Assembly (NCBI GenBank): GCA_021413845.1
Contig: JAIOPP010000133.1
Location: 1-64,000 of the forward strand
Length of the DNA: 64,000 nt
Reading direction: 5' to 3'
Source: Planctomycetia bacterium
GTDB lineage: Bacteria > Planctomycetota > Planctomycetia > Pirellulales > PNKZ01
Shown: positions 53,174-62,302 of the stretch, one piece after another
Layout: every line of letters begins with the position of its first letter
Numbering within the stretch: the stretch's first letter is position 1
Notes under the pieces: model-generated
Database searches by the model: none
What the model was told of the DNA's origin: nothing
The model's input: the letters and a program-made list of their open reading frames with translations, nothing else
Position numbers and translations under genes: made by a program

Positions 53174-53312
53174 CTCCGAGGCGAGCGGCCGGTGTGAACC
53201 GACCGTTGGGAGCGCGATCGACATCGCCACATCAACCGGCATTCACAATCATCGAGTGACATCACGAAGCGTCTTGGCAGGTTCAACGGGGGCATGACTG
53301 CCCCTGCTCGCC
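53174..53312. repeat. GGCGAGC-hairpin composite repeat, copy 1
   Basis: This 139 bp element has one end reading GGCGAGC, then a CGGCCGGT-GTGA-ACCGACCG hairpin, then GTTGG. The other end, read on the minus strand, is GGCGAGC, a GGGGCA-GTCA-TGCCCC hairpin, then GTTGAACCTGC. The copy at 61017-61150 has the same two ends in the opposite order. It fills most of the gap between two convergent genes. Confidence 0.8.
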
Positions 53313-53335
53313 AGGAGGAAGGAGCAATCCGGCGT

Positions 53336-54268
53336 TTACTCCCCGCTCTCGCTCTTCTTCACTCCGCTCGGGCCGTAGCTGGTTACCGTGCCCCAGGCGA
53401 TCTCTTGCAACATTCGTTGCAGCTTCGCGGAGTTCGGGTCTTTCTGGTTGATGAAGGTCTTCAAGCCGACCGGGCTCCGGCCGTAGATCACGGCGTAGTT
53501 CACGTAGCAGCAGAGCGCGATGACCGGCATCGTGGCGTGGCCGATCGGGTCGGTGAATAACTCCGATTGCTTCTTGATGCCGGGAGCTTCGCCGGCGATT
53601 ACCTTCTCGCGCAGCCGCACGACGGCCGTGCCGACCGGCGCGAGCGCGACGACTTCTCGTTGGTGCTTGGCGTTGATATCGGACACCTGCTTTTCGAGGA
53701 TCGCGTAGAAGACGTCAAGCAGGTGCGCGATGTCGGCCGGGGTTTTCGTGTCGCGCTGCAGATTGTCGGTGATGCGCGGCTTGATGCCGTCGCTGTCGTA
53801 GGCGGCCCACGAGAGTTGCACGACGACGCGCGTCTCCGGGTTGTGCTTCAACGCCAACTCCGTGAACTTGTCGATCGCGGCGTCGGGCACGAACCAATTC
53901 GGGGCGAGAGTCAGCACATCGACCTTGCCTGCCGTGAGGGCTTCCTTCACTTGGTTCTTCTCGTCGGGAAGGTACCAATGCTGCGTGACGCTCGACCCGC
54001 CAAGCATCTGCGCACCGACCGTTTGATGTCCGACGAGCCCGGCCTCGCGGGCCATCTCGGTGATGTGGCGAGCCAGGAAGACATGAAAACTATGCCCGCA
54101 GACGAAGACGCGAAGCCCCGCATCATGCTTCGCGGAATCTTGTTTCGCGGCAGCTTGGTTCGCGGCAGCTTGGTTCGCGGCCGGCGCCGGCTTCGTAGCC
54201 GTCGACTGCCCGTACGCCGGCGTGCCTAAGACGAGCGCGCAGACCACGACCCAACGGAATCGCAACAT
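53336..54268 (-). CDS. Exported SGNH-like protein of unknown function
   Basis: This 310-residue protein starts at the ATG at 54268 after GAGGAG. A signal peptide ends near PAYGQS and is followed by an Ala/Gln/Asn/Lys repeat (NQAAANQAAAKQDSAKHDA), made by short duplicated DNA units. The domain begins with LRVFVCGHSFHVFLARH, in which GHSF may be the block I nucleophile of an SGNH-like hydrolase, and continues with LTLAPNWFVPD and DPIGHATMPVIAL (possible Asp/His pair). The match to SGNH enzymes is loose. A REP-type element lies 89 bp upstream, in the divergent gap to the next gene. Confidence 0.65.
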   Translation of the reverse strand: MLRFRWVVVCALVLGTPAYGQSTATKPAPAANQAAANQAAAKQDSAKHDAGLRVFVCGHSFHVFLARHITEMAREAGLVGHQTVGAQMLGGSSVTQHWYLPDEKNQVKEALTAGKVDVLTLAPNWFVPDAAIDKFTELALKHNPETRVVVQLSWAAYDSDGIKPRITDNLQRDTKTPADIAHLLDVFYAILEKQVSDINAKHQREVVALAPVGTAVVRLREKVIAGEAPGIKKQSELFTDPIGHATMPVIALCCYVNYAVIYGRSPVGLKTFINQKDPNSAKLQRMLQEIAWGTVTSYGPSGVKKSESGE

Positions 54269-54356
54269 AGGGAACTCCTCAACCGCAAAAAAAGAACTTC
54301 TTCCCCTTAGCGTGACGAAGCCCTGCTTCCGACGCAAGACGAAGCCCGAGCCGGGA

Positions 54357-54468
54357 AAGTAGCAGGCACGTTCCACGTGCCGTAGCCACAAGCGTCGTTC
54401 TCTCACGAAGCCGTATTGCGCTCGTAAGTCTTGTAGGCGGACGGCACGTGGAACGTGCCTGCTACTTT
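54357..54468. repeat. REP-type composite element, copy 3 (short)
   Basis: This 112 bp element has the same ends as the copies at 17038 and 17837: AAGTAGCA plus GGCACGT-TCC-ACGTGCC on the left (54357-54387) and the reverse complement on the right (ending 54468). The interior differs and lacks the central CCGGAT palindrome. It sits between two divergent genes. Confidence 0.85.
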
Positions 54469-54582
54469 GCCTGCTGGCATTCCGGTCGGCGCGAAGTTAC
54501 GATACGCCGACTGAATTCACCTGCGCCGATGCTCGTTTCAGCCCTTCCCTGCCGCCACTTTCTCCCGCTTGGAGATTCTCCG

Positions 54583-56775
54583 ATGTCGCACGTTCTTCGT
54601 CGTCTTGGGCTCGCCGTTTTCTTCGCTTGCGGCTTCGTCGCGGCAAGCCATGTACCCGTCGGCGCCGCAGACAAACCGGCGAGCGATGCGAAGAGCGCGA
54701 CGCCGCCGGACGCGCGGCTCGGCCCTCTCAAGGATCTCGACGGCTACTTTCCGTTCACCGTGCCGACCTCGACGGAGACATGGCAGAAGCGGGCCGACTT
54801 CGTGCGCAAGCAAGTCGCGGTCTCGCAAGGGATCTGGCCGATGCCGACGAAGACGCCGCTCAATGCGGTCGTAAATCCGCCGCTCGACCGCGACGGCTAC
54901 ACCGTCTCCGGCGTCTTCTTCGAGAGCGTGCCTGGGCATTATGTGTGCGGCAGCTTGTATCGTCCGAAAGGTTTCACCGGGAAGCGGCCCGTCGTGCTTT
55001 GTCCGCACGGACATTGGAAAGACGCCCGCTTCCACGACGCCGGCGAAGCGGTCGTCTCGCAGCAAATCAAGACGGGTGCGGAGAAGTATCAAAACGCCGG
55101 CCGGTTCTTCCTGCAATCGAAATGTGCCCACCTTGCGAAGCTCGGTTGCATTGTCTTCATCTACGACATGGAAGGCTACTCCGACGCGACGCAACTTTCG
55201 TTCGACCTCGGCCATCGCTACGGCACCAAGCGGCCCGAGATGGAGACGCCCGAAAACTGGGGCTTATACAGTCCGCAAGCCGAGAGCCGGTTGCAATCGC
55301 TGATGGGTCTGCAAACGTGGAACTCGGTCCGAGTGCTCGACTTCCTCACCGGGCTGGACGACGTCGACGCGACGCGCATCGGCGTGACCGGCGCCAGCGG
55401 CGGCGGCACGCAGACGTTTCTCCTCGCGGCCGTCGATCCGCGACCGACCGTGATCGTGCCGGCCGTCATGGTGTCGACCGCGATGCAAGGGGGCTGCACC
55501 TGCGAAAACTCCTGCTTGCTGCGCGTCGAGACCGGCAACATCGAACTCGCCGGCGTCTTTGCGCCCCGCCCGATGGCCGTGATCGCCGCCAACGATTGGA
55601 CGCGCGAGATCATGACCAAGGGCTATCCCGAGCTGAAAGGGCTCTACAAGCTCACCGGCGCGGAAGCGAATTTCGAGGCGTTTCCCTACATTCAATTTCC
55701 GCACAACTACAACTACGTCAGCCGGGCCGCGATGTACGGCTTCTTCAACAAGCATCTGAAGCTCGAAGCGAAAGAACCGATCGTCGAAGGAGATATCGAA
55801 CCGCTGACGGTCGAGCAACTCACGGTCTGGTCGAAGGAACATCCGAAGCCGGCCGGCGGCGACGCACACGAGCGCGATCTGTTGCGCAAGCTCACGGCCG
55901 ACTCCGACCAGCAAATCGCAGCGCTCACGCCGAAGGACGCGGCCTCGCTCGCGAAGTACCGCGAAGTCGTCGGCGGAGCGGTCGATGTGATCATCGGCCG
56001 GCGTTTGAGCGACATCGGCAAGATCGACCAAGAGAATCTGCTGGAAGAAGATCGAGGCGACTACCTCGAATATCGCTGCCTCCTCTCCGACAAAGCCCGC
56101 GGCGAGACGGTCGTCGCAAGTTACTATTATCCTAAGAAGTGGAACAAGCAGGTCGTCGTTTGGGCCGACGGCAAGGGAACCGCCGGCCTCACGGAGAAAG
56201 ACGGCAAGGCGAGCGTGATGGTCGAAACACTCGTCGCACTCGGGTACGCCGTCGCGGGGCTCGATCCGCTCGGCATCGGCGAGCACACCAACTCCGACTT
56301 TCCGGCGAATGCCAATCGCCGCGTGAAGAACCCGCGCATGTTCGCGGGCTTCACCTACGGCTACAACCATCCGCTGTTCGCGCAGCGCGTACACGACATT
56401 CTCGCCGTCGTCGCGCATGCCCGAGCGCATAGCGAAGCCCCCACGGGAATCCACTTGATCGGTACGAACGGAGCGGGGCCATGGGTCGCCGCGGCGCTCG
56501 CGCAATGCGATGCCGGTACGATCGATTTCGCCGAGATCGAAACGGGAGGCTTCCGCTTCGACAAGCTTACAGATTATCTCGACGCGAACTTCCTGCCGGG
56601 CATCGTGAAGTACGGCGACTTGCCGGCGCTGATCGCGCTGGGAAGCCCCAAGAAATTGATCGTCCGGGGCGAGGCGAAGATCCCGGAACTCGTTCATGCC
56701 GCCCGAGCGGCCGGAACGCTGGAAGCGGCGACCGTCGGCACCGGGAAGGCTCCGGCTTTGAAAGAGGCCAAGTAA
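54583..56775 (+). CDS. Exported alpha/beta hydrolase with a second, degenerate hydrolase domain
   Basis: The 730-residue protein starts at the ATG at 54583, eight bases after GGAG. A signal peptide ends near PVGAADK. The first domain (about 35-400) has VLCPHGHW, the elbow GASGGG (Ser272), AANDWT (Asp) and FPHNYN (His), a pattern of acetyl xylan esterase-like enzymes. The second domain (about 500-725) repeats the fold (VVWADGKGTAGL, VAGLDPLGIGEH, IHLIGTNGAGPW), but its nucleophile Ser is Asn. So only the first domain can be active and the second may be structural or bind substrate. It is probably a periplasmic polysaccharide esterase. Confidence 0.83.
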   Translation: MSHVLRRLGLAVFFACGFVAASHVPVGAADKPASDAKSATPPDARLGPLKDLDGYFPFTVPTSTETWQKRADFVRKQVAVSQGIWPMPTKTPLNAVVNPPLDRDGYTVSGVFFESVPGHYVCGSLYRPKGFTGKRPVVLCPHGHWKDARFHDAGEAVVSQQIKTGAEKYQNAGRFFLQSKCAHLAKLGCIVFIYDMEGYSDATQLSFDLGHRYGTKRPEMETPENWGLYSPQAESRLQSLMGLQTWNSVRVLDFLTGLDDVDATRIGVTGASGGGTQTFLLAAVDPRPTVIVPAVMVSTAMQGGCTCENSCLLRVETGNIELAGVFAPRPMAVIAANDWTREIMTKGYPELKGLYKLTGAEANFEAFPYIQFPHNYNYVSRAAMYGFFNKHLKLEAKEPIVEGDIEPLTVEQLTVWSKEHPKPAGGDAHERDLLRKLTADSDQQIAALTPKDAASLAKYREVVGGAVDVIIGRRLSDIGKIDQENLLEEDRGDYLEYRCLLSDKARGETVVASYYYPKKWNKQVVVWADGKGTAGLTEKDGKASVMVETLVALGYAVAGLDPLGIGEHTNSDFPANANRRVKNPRMFAGFTYGYNHPLFAQRVHDILAVVAHARAHSEAPTGIHLIGTNGAGPWVAAALAQCDAGTIDFAEIETGGFRFDKLTDYLDANFLPGIVKYGDLPALIALGSPKKLIVRGEAKIPELVHAARAAGTLEAATVGTGKAPALKEAK

Positions 56776-56830
56776 CCGGCGACGGCATCGAACGACTCTC
56801 TAGCGGAGTGGCTCTTTCGCGGAGCGGCTC

Positions 56831-59194
56831 TTAGCGGTGCGCGCCGGAGGCCGCCGCTTCGACCTCGAGCGAAGCTTCGCTGATCGGCGCGAGCGGCAGC
56901 TTCGGCGTCGGCACGAAGCAACTGAGCATCGCCGGCAGAATGATCAGGTCGCCGATCAGAGCAGCGAAGATCGTGAGCACCGAAAGGCCCGAGAAGAGGC
57001 GCGTCGTCGGCATTTCGCTGATCTGCAAACTGCCGAAGCCGGCGATTAGCACGACCGAGGTCATGATCATCGCCGACCCGACGGCCCGATAGCTCCGAAT
57101 GATCGCGGCGTCGACGTTGCCGTCGAGCCGGAGCTCGCGTTGGAAGCGGTTGATGAAATGGATCGTGTCGTCGACGGCGATGCCGAGGCAAATACTGAAC
57201 ACGATCACGCTCGTCATCTGCAACGGGCGACCGGTAAGCACGAGCACCGACGCCGTGACGACCATCGGAAACAGATTCGGCACGATGCTGATGAGCCCGA
57301 GCCGGAAGCTGCCGAAGCCGAGCGTCATCACGACGAAGATGATCGCCGCGGCCGACCCGAGGCTGGCAGCGAGGTCGGCAATCATCTGGTTCAGATTGCG
57401 CGAAGCGAGGACCGACGTACCGGTGAGATGAAAGTGTAGGCCGGGATGCTTGGCTTCCAGTGCGACGAGGCCGGTTCGCAGCGTGTCGAAAATTTCGAGA
57501 TGTTCGTTGCTGCCGACTTCTTGTAGGCGCAGCCGAATGATCGCGCGGCGCAGCTCGTGACGCACGTAGAGCGCTACCGTCTCGTCGGGCACGAAGCGCA
57601 ACTGTTCGGCTTGATTCTCCAGCGCCGTGCCGCGGCCGTCGGGTAGGGAACGAATCAGGCTCACGATCGAAATCGGATTGCGAACGTCGGGATGCGTCTC
57701 GGCGAATTTTTGCGCGTCGTCGATCGCTCGCAGAACCTCGCCGGAGTCGTGCGTGAGCGGCGCATCCCAATCGACGAGAATCATCGCCGAGGTCGATCCG
57801 CCGAAGCGCCGATCGAGTTCTTGGATCGCTTGAAACGAAGGCCGCGTCGTCGGCAACGCTTCGGTCGATTGGTTACTCGGCGTGAGCATGAACATCGAAA
57901 TCGACATGAGCCCCGTCACCAAAATCCCGACCGTGGCGGTCGTTCGACGATGCGAGACGATCCAGCGCACGAGCGGCAAGAGCGCGGTCGCCAGTCGTTC
58001 CGGAAGATCGACTTCGGCCGACGATTGGACGTAGCGCCCGAGCTTCGTGCCGGAGAGGAGCGGCGTGGTCGCGAGCACGGCGACCAGCGCGAAGACGGCC
58101 CCGAGCCCGCAAATAACGCCGAACTTCTGAATGATTTCGATCTGTGCGACGGCGAGCGAACCGAACCCCACGGCCGTCGTCAAAGAGCAAAGCAAGCAAG
58201 CCAAGCCGAGATGCCGCAGCGCGTCGCGCGAGGCCTCGCGCGGAGGAACGCCGAGGGCCCGTTCGCGGCGAATGTCGATCATCAGATGCACGGCGTCGGT
58301 GAAGCCGACGACGAGCACGAGGGTCGGCAGCACCGTGGTGATGATGTTCATCTTCTCGCCGACGAGCCCCATCGCCCCGATCGTCCAAACCGCGCCTAAG
58401 AGCGCCGAGATGCAGACGATGAACACGGCCGAGACGCGACGAAACATCCAGGTAGCCATCGCGACCGCCAACAAACCGCCGACGCAAATGAACTTCGTAC
58501 TCTCGCTTTGCACCGACTCGAAGATCTCGGAGCGGATCGGCGCGAGGCCGGTCAATCGGATCCGCAGCCCGCTCGTATGCTCCAACCGCGAGATCACGGC
58601 GTGCATCTCGGTGATGATGGGCGAGATCTTGCGGATCGGCAGATCGCCGCCGTTCAAGCGCGCCACGACGAGCGTAGCGCGGCCGTCTTCCGACATCAAT
58701 TGCGCCGCGAGCGGATGAGCCAGAGCGCTGTTGCGCGCCTTGAGGCATTCCTCCGGCGTCGGCATCTCCCCTTTTTCGTTCAGGCTCGGCAGCAGCGAAT
58801 AGGGCTTCGTCGGGACGGGACGCAGCAACGTGTTGAGGAATTTGCTTCCTTGCCGCTTCGGAAACGTCATGATGTCGGCCAAGCTCTGCACGCTCTCGAC
58901 GCCGCGGATCTTGTTGACCTCGTCGATCAAGCGCCGTAGCGAAGCGACGTTGTTCGGCGTGTAGATGTCGTCGGCTTCGACGAGGAACACACAATCGACA
59001 TCGTCGGCACCGAACTGATGAAACGCTTCTTCGAGCCGCGCAAAGTCGGTATCGTTCGAGCGAAACGTAGCGCGCGGAAGATCGTCGTACTCAAGCCGAG
59101 TGAGCCCGTACACGGCAATGAGGGTCGTCGCGGCGACGGCGAATGCCGTGAACCGACGATGGGCGTCGAACGTTTCCGATAACTGACGAAACAC
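56831..59194 (-). CDS. RND superfamily exporter, MMPL-like
   Basis: This 787-residue protein starts at a GTG at 59194, ten bases after GGAGGAG. It has the RND layout: one N-terminal span, a large periplasmic loop (about 35-220), five spans with the sterol-sensing-like motif GFTDAVHLMIDIRRE and GFGSLAVAQI, a second span-loop unit, and the matching VDDTIHFINRFQRE and GFGSLQISEMP segments. The paired Asp residues in the spans support proton-driven transport. Family relatives move lipids or hopanoids between membranes (MmpL, HpnN). No hopanoid genes are in view, so the cargo is unknown. It converges with the esterase gene. Confidence 0.9.
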   Translation of the reverse strand: MFRQLSETFDAHRRFTAFAVAATTLIAVYGLTRLEYDDLPRATFRSNDTDFARLEEAFHQFGADDVDCVFLVEADDIYTPNNVASLRRLIDEVNKIRGVESVQSLADIMTFPKRQGSKFLNTLLRPVPTKPYSLLPSLNEKGEMPTPEECLKARNSALAHPLAAQLMSEDGRATLVVARLNGGDLPIRKISPIITEMHAVISRLEHTSGLRIRLTGLAPIRSEIFESVQSESTKFICVGGLLAVAMATWMFRRVSAVFIVCISALLGAVWTIGAMGLVGEKMNIITTVLPTLVLVVGFTDAVHLMIDIRRERALGVPPREASRDALRHLGLACLLCSLTTAVGFGSLAVAQIEIIQKFGVICGLGAVFALVAVLATTPLLSGTKLGRYVQSSAEVDLPERLATALLPLVRWIVSHRRTTATVGILVTGLMSISMFMLTPSNQSTEALPTTRPSFQAIQELDRRFGGSTSAMILVDWDAPLTHDSGEVLRAIDDAQKFAETHPDVRNPISIVSLIRSLPDGRGTALENQAEQLRFVPDETVALYVRHELRRAIIRLRLQEVGSNEHLEIFDTLRTGLVALEAKHPGLHFHLTGTSVLASRNLNQMIADLAASLGSAAAIIFVVMTLGFGSFRLGLISIVPNLFPMVVTASVLVLTGRPLQMTSVIVFSICLGIAVDDTIHFINRFQRELRLDGNVDAAIIRSYRAVGSAMIMTSVVLIAGFGSLQISEMPTTRLFSGLSVLTIFAALIGDLIILPAMLSCFVPTPKLPLAPISEASLEVEAAASGAHR

Positions 59195-59567
59195 GGAACT
59201 CGAACTCCTCCGACCGGAACCGACGACTCGCTGCGAAACACGCCCGCGCGGCCGGAGCGCAAACGCCCCTCAGCCGCGACAAGTTTTCTATTCTAGGCAG
59301 CCGCGAGTGTGGAAAGCTGCTTGCAAATAGTTAATCTTTTCCGGCGGCGATCGGCTACGATCATCCGCCGCATCGCGTTGCTGCACCATGGTGGCGCACC
59401 GCAGGCTACCCGACCCCGAAAAGTACGTTCTTCATCGGCGAAAACCGGCAGCCGCGCTTACGCTCGGGCCCCGCGCCGCCGGAGAAATCCCGCTTTCCAG
59501 GCCGATTCGACACGTTGCACGATCTTTTCCGCCTCGGCCACGTAGAAATCTCGGGCTCAGGGAGCGC
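59195..59567. other. Divergent intergenic region, RND exporter / PqaA-like gene
   Basis: This 373 bp region should carry both promoters. An AT-richer stretch at 59285-59340 (TTTTCTATTC, TTGCAAATAGTTAATCTTTT) is the best place for them, but no clear -35/-10 pair is seen. An open frame from 59388 that leads into the PqaA-like gene has no ribosome site. Confidence 0.4.
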
Positions 59568-61013
59568 ATGTTCATGAGGACCTCGGTTTCGGTTGGGCGG
59601 ATCGTCGCAATCGTAGGGAGCATGGTCGTGGCGCAGGTCGTAGTCGGACAACCCGTTTGGGCGGACCCGCCGATGGTCGCCGTCGCGCCGGCCGCCCCGG
59701 CCGTCGATACCACGCTGGCCGATTACGTGCGCCAACCCGACGACCACTATCGCTGGAGCGTGCGCCGCCGCGGCAGCCAAGGTACGGGCCGTTTCGCCGA
59801 ACTGATTCTGAGCTCGCAACGGTGGCACGGCGATCTGTGGCGTCATCAACTCTTCGTCTACCGACCAAAACAAGTTCTCGACCCGACGCGCGCCATTCTC
59901 GTCATCGGCGGAGGAAGCTGGAGCGACGAGCTCGCGAAGCCCGCCGCCGGCGATGAAAAACTCTCCGGCGAATTTCTCCTGCTGACGAATGTGGCCGATC
60001 GGCTCGGCATCGTCGTCGCGCTAGTGAAGCAGGTCCCGCATCAACCGATCTTCGACGAGCTTTATGAAGACGGCGCAATCTCGTACACGTTTCGTCAATT
60101 CATCACAACCGGCGACGCGACCTGGCCCCTGTTGTTGCCGATGGTGAAAAGCGCGACGCGGGCGATGGACGCCGTCGGCGAGTTCACTGCGCAAGAGTGG
60201 CCGGCAGAAGCCGGGCCGGCTCAGGCGGCTTCTGCGAAACCGATGAAGTTTACGCTCACCGGTGCCTCGAAGCGCGGTTGGACGACCTGGCTCACGGCGG
60301 CCGTCGATCCGCGCGTCGAAGCCCTTGCGCCGATGGTGATCGACATGCTCGACTTGAGCCGGCATTTGAAGTTACAAGTCGACTCTTGGGGAGGCTATTC
60401 CGAACAGCTCGTCGACTACACGCAACTCGGCATCCAGCTCCTCGTCGATACGCCGCTGGGCAAGAAGCTCTTGGAGATCGTCGATCCTTATCGGTATCTC
60501 TCGCGCATTCCGCAGCCGAAGCTCGTGCTGCTCGGCACGAACGATCGCTATTGGCCCCTCGAAGCGCTCAACCTGTATTGGGACGCGCTCCCAGGAGACA
60601 AGTACGTTTGCTACGTCCCGAACAACGGCCACGGACTCAACGACTTGGCCCGCGTCGTCGGCGGCATCGGGGCTTTGCAGCGCCATGCCGCAGGCCGGCT
60701 CAAACTGCCGAAGCTCGGTTGGGATTACACACCCACTGCCGAAGCGCTGGAGCTTGCGATTCGGAGCGATCGTCGGCCGGAGGAAGTCGTCGTGTGGCAA
60801 GCCACGAGCCTCACGCGCGACTTCCGCGACAGCGTGTGGACGAAACATCCGACCACCGAAAAAGAGGGGACGTATCGCTACCGTCTGCCAACGCCCACAC
60901 GCGGCTGCACGGCGATCTTCGGCGAGGCTCGCTACGCCGATGAAGTGCTGCCGTACTACTTCTCCACGCAAGTCCGCGTCATCGGGTCGCCGGCAAAGCC
61001 GAAAGCGAAGTAA
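59568..61013 (+). CDS. PhoPQ-activated pathogenicity-related (PqaA-like) protein
   Basis: The 481-residue protein starts at an ATG at 59568 after GGGAG; a second ATG lies two codons later. A signal peptide ends near PVWADP. The alpha/beta hydrolase features are AILVIGGGSW, the elbow GASKRGW (Ser234), LLGTNDRYWP (Asp) and NNGHGLND (His), the set found in the PqaA family (PF10142). PqaA was named from Salmonella, where it is PhoPQ-regulated; planctomycetes carry many copies probably used as exported esterases or peptidases. A convergent hairpin repeat begins four bases after its stop. Confidence 0.88.
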   Translation: MFMRTSVSVGRIVAIVGSMVVAQVVVGQPVWADPPMVAVAPAAPAVDTTLADYVRQPDDHYRWSVRRRGSQGTGRFAELILSSQRWHGDLWRHQLFVYRPKQVLDPTRAILVIGGGSWSDELAKPAAGDEKLSGEFLLLTNVADRLGIVVALVKQVPHQPIFDELYEDGAISYTFRQFITTGDATWPLLLPMVKSATRAMDAVGEFTAQEWPAEAGPAQAASAKPMKFTLTGASKRGWTTWLTAAVDPRVEALAPMVIDMLDLSRHLKLQVDSWGGYSEQLVDYTQLGIQLLVDTPLGKKLLEIVDPYRYLSRIPQPKLVLLGTNDRYWPLEALNLYWDALPGDKYVCYVPNNGHGLNDLARVVGGIGALQRHAAGRLKLPKLGWDYTPTAEALELAIRSDRRPEEVVVWQATSLTRDFRDSVWTKHPTTEKEGTYRYRLPTPTRGCTAIFGEARYADEVLPYYFSTQVRVIGSPAKPKAK

Positions 61014-61016
61014 AGC

Positions 61017-61150
61017 CTCCGAGGCGAGCGGGGACAGTAATGTCCCCGTTGAACCTGCAAAGAAGCTTCGCGATCAACAAATCTTCGCAAGAGATTTCCA
61101 TCGCGAAATCGACCGAGCTTCCAACGGCCGGTTCACACCGGCCGCTCGCC
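61017..61150. repeat. GGCGAGC-hairpin composite repeat, copy 2 (inverted)
   Basis: This 134 bp element starts with GGCGAGC, the hairpin GGGGACA-GTAA-TGTCCCC and GTTGAACCTGC, and ends, on the minus strand, with GGCGAGC, the perfect hairpin CGGCCGGT-GTGA-ACCGGCCG and GTTGG. It is the 53174-53312 element in reverse order and fills the whole gap between two convergent genes. Confidence 0.8.
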
Positions 61151-61161
61151 GGGAATGGCTC

Positions 61162-62184
61162 TTACTTGGCGGACTCCTTTTTCGGCTCTGGCTTCTTCGG
61201 CTCTTCCGGTTTCTTCGGGGCCGGTTGATCGGCTGGGCGGATCGTTAGTTTCGGCGTCGGGTCGTTCTTGCCGGCGAAGGTGTTCCATTCCGTTTGAAAC
61301 GCCGCGGCGTCGCGCACATCTCCCTCGGCGACGACCCATTTGTAGCGGAGCTTCAACGGCTTCTCGGCCGTAGCGGTTGCTTTCGGGAACGCGCCGAAGC
61401 GGCCGTAGTCGCGATAGGCCGAGAATCGGGTGTCGCGCGGATTGTCGGGATGGTTCAAGATCGCGACGGTGAACGTCTTCCCTTCGACCGTAAACACCTC
61501 GGCAGCCCAAGCGAGATCGCGATCCTTCTTCGCGTCGATCCCGTCGCCCGGAAAGAGATAAACCGTTTGCTTGCCATCGATCTTTTCCGATGGGCGGAAC
61601 TGCGCTCCCGCATGTTCGGGATCACCGTCGAGCGTCGCTTCGCCGGCAACCGGCCGGAGCGCGCTGGTCATTTCGATGCCGAGATAAAACGGCTTCGTCA
61701 GCGTGGTAAACGTGAACGTGCGCTCTTCCGTCAACAGCGGCGTTCCGGCTGCCGCTTCCCATTCGATCTCGGCCTTGAGCTCGGGCTTGTCCGTGTTGCT
61801 CGACACGGCGACTTTGCGCACGATCTGATCGCCGCCGGTCATGTGCCAGCGATCGAACTTCTTTCCGTCGACTTCGATCTTGTTGTAGCCGACGAAGATT
61901 CCGCGATGGTGCGGAAACGAACCGCCGGGCCCTTTCGTCAGCCGCGTGCCATCGGTCAGTGCGAAGACATGGAGATACGGCTTATACGTCTCCGCGCGGC
62001 GCTCGGGAGACGAAATATCGTGTGCGATCATGAACCGCGCCGCGAGCCGGCCGGCTTGCGTGAGATCGACGTGCTGGTGCGGCGTTTCGGTAAGGGCGAG
62101 CGTGTCGGCCGCCGAAGCGACTTCACCGTACGGAAAGAAACAGAGCCCGACGATAACGAGCGCGCGGCGAAGCGTAAGAGCCAT
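61162..62184 (-). CDS. DUF6807 (PmoA family) exported protein
   Basis: This 340-residue protein has a signal peptide ending near ASAADT. Features of the DUF6807/PmoA family are visible: YKPYLHVFALTDGTRLTKGPGGSFPHHRGIFVGYNK, WHMTGGDQ, TPLLTEERTFTF, and ILNHPDNPRDTRFSAYRDYGRFGAFP. The name PmoA family comes from annotation pipelines and does not imply methane oxidation. The C-terminus is a Pro/Lys/Glu repeat tail (KKPEEPKKPEPKKESAK). It is common in planctomycetes near sugar-catabolic genes. The role is unknown; a beta-sandwich fold that binds sugar is plausible. Confidence 0.88.
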   Translation of the reverse strand: MALTLRRALVIVGLCFFPYGEVASAADTLALTETPHQHVDLTQAGRLAARFMIAHDISSPERRAETYKPYLHVFALTDGTRLTKGPGGSFPHHRGIFVGYNKIEVDGKKFDRWHMTGGDQIVRKVAVSSNTDKPELKAEIEWEAAAGTPLLTEERTFTFTTLTKPFYLGIEMTSALRPVAGEATLDGDPEHAGAQFRPSEKIDGKQTVYLFPGDGIDAKKDRDLAWAAEVFTVEGKTFTVAILNHPDNPRDTRFSAYRDYGRFGAFPKATATAEKPLKLRYKWVVAEGDVRDAAAFQTEWNTFAGKNDPTPKLTIRPADQPAPKKPEEPKKPEPKKESAK

Positions 62185-62302
62185 GAGAGGTTCGTCCGTG
62201 GAGGAGCGTGCGAAGCGGAAACTCGCACTATCCTAACTCGGGCGATGCGCCGTCGAAAGTATCGATATAGCCGACGCTTGGTTCGGTCGGCCGCGGGTCG
62301 TT

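Noticed and set aside
61162-62184. Methane monooxygenase subunit because of the PmoA family label
   Set aside because: The protein is exported and matches the DUF6807 pattern; it has no membrane spans or copper motif of particulate methane monooxygenase.
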